Source: JAJKIP01 sp040509055
GTDB taxonomy: Bacteria > Bacteroidota > Bacteroidia > Chitinophagales > Chitinophagaceae
Length of the DNA: 8,712 nt
Reading direction: 5' to 3'
NCBI GenBank assembly: GCA_040509055.1
Contig: JBEVLT010000190.1
Span: forward strand, 1 to 8,712
Shown here: one piece after another, positions 8,501 through 8,712 of the stretch
Layout: every line of letters starts with the position of its first letter
How positions within the stretch are numbered: the first letter of the stretch is position 1
Made by a program: the position numbers and the translations under genes
Notes under the pieces: generated by a model
Told to the model about the DNA's origin: nothing
Databases searched by the model: none
What the model saw: the letters and a program-made list of their open reading frames with translations, nothing else

Positions 8501-8712
8501 CGGCCGTAACGCCCTGATCGCCGGTGCCGTTCGCTGTCAGACGGATGGCATCGTAGGCGCCTGTGTCCCCGATCCTATTATTCGTCAGCTGCAATTGCGT
8601 ATTGTTGATGGACAGCCCGGTAAACATCCGGTACGATGACAGACTCAGCGCATCGATGCGTATGTCAATGTTGGTGATCGTATTATCAGCTACCGTATTG
8701 TCCGTACCGGTA
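5571..8712 (-). CDS. Gene B: paralogous T9SS-exported beta-helix/cadherin surface protein, 5' end outside window
   Basis: The frame is open at the right edge (first whole codon 8711-8709) and ends at TAA 5573-5571, giving 1046 visible residues. The ATG at 8627 is internal, because the frame stays open upstream of it with beta-helix sequence (DNTITNIDI). Visible residues 1 to about 475 are parallel beta-helix (GNEIGGITF, HNTITGI, DNNIHGL, GNRIYDL). About 476-509 is the closing region that follows a DSTQW motif and ends AYEYEYVP. Cadherin repeats lie at about 511-615, 616-720, 722-831 and 832-937. The first two are nearly identical; the last two resemble repeats 2 and 3 of gene A. A short Ala/Pro-rich linker leads to a type A T9SS sorting domain at about 964-1046 ending KLLID. 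Aligning the GGITF and STTV blocks with gene A suggests about 330 N-terminal residues lie beyond the window, for a full length near 1375. Secretion and surface display are inferred from the tail; the function is otherwise unknown. Confidence 0.94.
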   Translation of the reverse strand, partial: TGTDNTVADNTITNIDIRIDALSLSSYRMFTGLSINNTQLQLTNNRIGDTGAYDAIRLTANGTGDQGVTAVAIRFLSPTGGSITGNEIGGITFDGNLNSTAMGMFIGINVDMNPAPSMEFAVTGNMIGSTTVPDNIRTLSPGMPMNIYPIYTSVNTPAVLNVSGNTVAGIQSAYSGTGASPTFYGIRLSGTAGAAVHHNTITGITAVSPAKMTGIELSTSASGAAAFTISDNNIHGLRLTGTDPVAASLAANSMVTGIYSYGTDAGPTVYGNRIYDLTSGNTFTAATPAAFTTIRGIAITGKYTAYNNLVSLTNGNNTNNCSMTGVVSTGYSTKSDQYIYHNTIYIGGNNGDASNTAPSYVAGRTATNAAMRIKNNLLVNDRSGGGAPGYIFYNALSAPTSNWAQGVSDNNTIVTARVNAIGLWNTNTLDSTQWQTTAGDVHSVFYTTSQVSPANLFVNAAAGNLAIKENARNYVAAKGTTGTGVTADFAGITRSTTAPAAGAYEYEYVPVDNNAPTGLALSATSIEENKPAGSTVGVFTATDPDAGNTFTYSLVSGDGSAGNEAFTITGDALTINFPPDYETQSSYSIRVRATDQGLLYYEKTFTINITDLTEQAPNNAPSGLALSATSIEENKPAGSTVGVFTATDPDAGNTFTYSLVSGDGSAGNEAFTITGDALTINFPPDYETQSSYSIRVRVTDQGTLYYEKIFTITITDLTEQAPNLHAPVITSHGGAASATLNVAENQAAVTTVTATDADAGATITYSLVGNDDDSYFTVNATTGQLVFNAAPDFERPADPDENNMYMVTVQASDGELTAVQRFKVRVSNVNDNAPEFGSYDGDAAVTLKLNEGVTAVGGVWAVDKEPGTAISYSILNDQDGALFSVDPVTGLLVFITAPDYENPADQYASNVYIVTVQASDGELASLQRFKIKIMDVNEGTGRAASHAAGVPETDPAPATDAAKGIKAYPNPVTGRQFTLRISDLQAGKYSLELYSLTGQLVYRRLLEHTGKSISYPVQLPASLTRGMYVLKLAGAGVLHREKLLID
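5595..5807 (-). repeat. 3'-end direct repeat, copy in gene B (T9SS sorting domain)
   Basis: Partner of the repeat at 1-213, in the same orientation and same reading frame, offset by 5594 bp. The match falls off sharply beyond 5807 into the linker, which is not conserved between the two genes. Recombination between the copies would delete or duplicate one whole gene unit. Confidence 0.9.
6553..6860 (-). repeat. Tandem cadherin-repeat duplication, second copy in gene B
   Basis: Second copy of the 315-bp-period duplication, encoding gene B cadherin repeat 2. Protein differences from copy 1 cluster at the C-terminal end of the unit (RVTDQGTLYYEKIF here, RATDQGLLYYEKTF in copy 1). The seven-base junction between copies (6861-6867) encodes part of the inter-repeat linker. 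Gene A has a single, more diverged counterpart of this repeat type (about 1786-1900, GLDLGAAAIDEN). Confidence 0.92.
6868..7175 (-). repeat. Tandem cadherin-repeat duplication, first (N-terminal) copy in gene B
   Basis: This 308-bp segment encodes the first cadherin repeat of gene B (NAP-GLALSATSIEEN, DPDAGNTFTY, PPDYET, ITDLTEQAP). It recurs at 6553-6860 with a period of 315 bp, exactly 105 codons, so the frame is kept. About 25 mismatches are seen by eye (about 92% identity). The central part, including FTYSLVSGDGS and LTINFPPDYE, is unchanged at the protein level. Confidence 0.92.

Overview
The window comes from a Bacteroidota genome. Both genes end, or are about to end, in a type A type IX secretion system (T9SS) sorting domain with a YPNP motif, which is confined to that phylum. 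The architecture of a parallel beta-helix, cadherin repeats and a T9SS tail, together with a GC content somewhat above half, would fit Chitinophagaceae or a related family. That family assignment is inference. No housekeeping gene, RNA gene, transposase or CRISPR array is visible.

Layout: everything coding lies on the minus strand and reads from right to left. Gene B (8712 to 5571) enters the window already inside its beta-helix and ends at a TAA stop. It is followed by a strong intrinsic terminator (5547-5515). A 587-bp gap (4984-5570) holds this terminator, a striking near-perfect dyad (5203-5227) and no convincing gene. Gene A (4983 to 1) starts with a signal peptide and runs uninterrupted for 1661 codons to the left edge. 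By comparison with gene B, it lacks only about the last seven codons and the stop.

The two proteins are paralogs. Both have a right-handed beta-helix region with many N/D-rich turns, a shared closing region with a DSTQW motif, a row of cadherin repeats, a low-complexity linker and the sorting domain. They differ in the middle. Gene A carries two cadherin-like beta-sandwich domains and five cadherin repeats. Gene B has no beta-sandwich and four cadherin repeats, the first two being a recent 315-bp tandem duplication. The last 213 shared bases are about 96% identical, much closer than the rest, which suggests recent gene conversion or unequal exchange at the 3' ends.

Both products are probably exported by Sec, moved across the outer membrane by T9SS, and displayed on the surface or released as large adhesin-like or glycan-facing proteins. 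Neither shows a recognisable catalytic domain. I see no evidence for a new defence, mobile or RNA system. The points of interest are domain shuffling, repeat homogenisation and the unexplained dyad upstream of gene A.
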